Source: CAYRDC01 sp964422925
GTDB taxonomy: Bacteria > Bacteroidota > Bacteroidia > Chitinophagales > S012-47
Assembly: GCA_964422925.1 (NCBI GenBank)
Contig: CAYRDC010000008.1
Span: 1-64,000, forward strand
DNA: 64,000 bases
Direction: 5' to 3'
Shown here: positions 63,547 to 64,000 of the stretch, one piece after another
Position numbering within the stretch: the first letter of the stretch is position 1
Layout: each line of letters opens with the position of its first letter
Translations under genes and position numbers: made by a program
The notes under the pieces: model-generated
The model's database searches: none
Seen by the model: the letters and a program-made list of their open reading frames with translations, nothing else
Told to the model about the DNA's origin: nothing

Positions 63547-63885
63547 ATGAAAAATAAAAAGATAAAACAAGTGAAACCGAATATAAAACGCGGAGATATT
63601 GTCCGGGTAATTGCCGGAGACGACAAGGGCCGTCAGGGCAAAGTTTTGTTTGTTGAGCCTAAAAAAATGCGCGCCATTGTGGAAGGCGTCAATATGGTGT
63701 CGCGCCATACGAAACCCAATGCGCAATACCCCAACGGTGGCATCATTAAAAAGGAAGCTCCGGTGCATATCTCCAACCTGATGTTGCTGGACCCGAAGTC
63801 CAATGAACCGACAAGGGTTGGCCGGAAACGAGTGGATGGAAAACTGAAACGGTATTCAAAAAAATCAGGTGAAATTATTGACTGA
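63547..63885 (+). CDS. rplX: 50S ribosomal protein L24
   Basis: 112 residues. The KOW motif is KRGDIVRVIAGDDKGRQGKV, followed by EGVNMVSRHTKPNAQYPNGG. It starts 3 bases after rplN; its stop TGA overlaps the rplE ATG by one base. Confidence 0.97.
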   Translation: MKNKKIKQVKPNIKRGDIVRVIAGDDKGRQGKVLFVEPKKMRAIVEGVNMVSRHTKPNAQYPNGGIIKKEAPVHISNLMLLDPKSNEPTRVGRKRVDGKLKRYSKKSGEIID

Positions 63886-64000
63886 TGAACTACGTACCCA
63901 GATTAAAGAAACGATATACGGAAGAAATTGCTCCAAAACTGATGGAGCATTTCGGATATAGAAGCCCCATGCAAATTCCCCGACTGTTAAAAATAAACAT
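63885..64000 (+). CDS. rplE: 50S ribosomal protein L5, N-terminal part
   Basis: The ATG overlaps the rplX stop (TGATG). Only 38 codons are visible, cut by the right edge: MNYVPRLKKRYTEEIAPKLM then EHFGYRSPMQIPRLLKIN, typical of L5, which binds 5S rRNA. Position in the spc order supports the call. Confidence 0.93.
   Translation, partial: MNYVPRLKKRYTEEIAPKLMEHFGYRSPMQIPRLLKIN

Overview
The window reads as chromosomal DNA from a moderately G+C-rich member of the Bacteroidota. This rests on several independent markers: gliding-motility lipoprotein GldH; type IX secretion (T9SS) cargo with type A and type B C-terminal sorting domains next to a PorP/SprF-like partner; Omp28-type proteins; a DUF4468 protein; the ribosomal order rpsL-rpsG-fusA-rpsJ without tuf; and repeated use of the Bacteroidota -7 promoter motif TAnnTTTG. 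Genus or family cannot be fixed from the sequence alone. An S9 dipeptidyl peptidase, two peptide-transporter families, urocanate hydratase and a GlcD-type oxidase suggest a peptide- and amino-acid-using heterotroph.

Layout. 1-4.6 kb: a tricorn-like protease cut by the left edge, a PhoX/DUF839 lipoprotein, and DUF1761 and DUF4468 proteins. 4.8-8.5 kb: gyrB and hutU. 8.5-11.3 kb (minus): holB-ricT-gldH. 11.3-17.5 kb: a pterin synthase, a secreted endonuclease/phosphatase-fold lipoprotein, and the minus-strand operon pheT, small coiled-coil gene, zapA, rny, with a structured spacer between zapA and rny that may hold 6S RNA. 17.6-25.5 kb: an envelope cluster in which four of six products carry a CxxC thioredoxin-like motif (two Omp28-type T9SS cargo proteins, an Omp28 lipoprotein, a TlpA-like protein) beside a DUF6029-like outer-membrane protein. 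25.6-27.6 kb: radC, rpsT and an outer-membrane protein gene preceded by a Fur-family-like palindrome.

27.6-41.9 kb is a long minus-strand run: S9 peptidase, POT and OPT peptide transporters, an RNA-processing-type MBL hydrolase, a TPR protein, rsmI, lnt, a MATE exporter, an inositol-monophosphatase-family protein and a CsaA-like protein. 42-49.4 kb holds two tandem giant T9SS type B cargo paralogs with PKD domains, followed with overlap by a PorP/SprF-like gene. 49.4-51.4 kb has a GlcD-type oxidase and a small barrel protein. 51.4-53.6 kb is an AT-rich island with two tandem paralogous outer-membrane proteins, bordered by short hairpin repeats with a GAAG/CTTC centre. After tRNA-Ala(CGC), a DUF4177-like protein and a TrmH-type methyltransferase, 55-64 kb is the str/S10/spc ribosomal block, rpsL into rplE, cut by the right edge.

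Most unexplained signals: the redox-motif T9SS cluster; the 7-1-7 palindrome before the 26.8 kb gene; the zapA-rny spacer RNA; the AT-rich barrel pair with its repeat borders; and the extra N-terminal cysteines of RicT. I see no CRISPR array, prophage, transposase or recognisable defence system. Start codons were moved from the longest reading frame wherever a signal peptide, family start or neighbouring gene argued for it; G+C figures are by-eye estimates.
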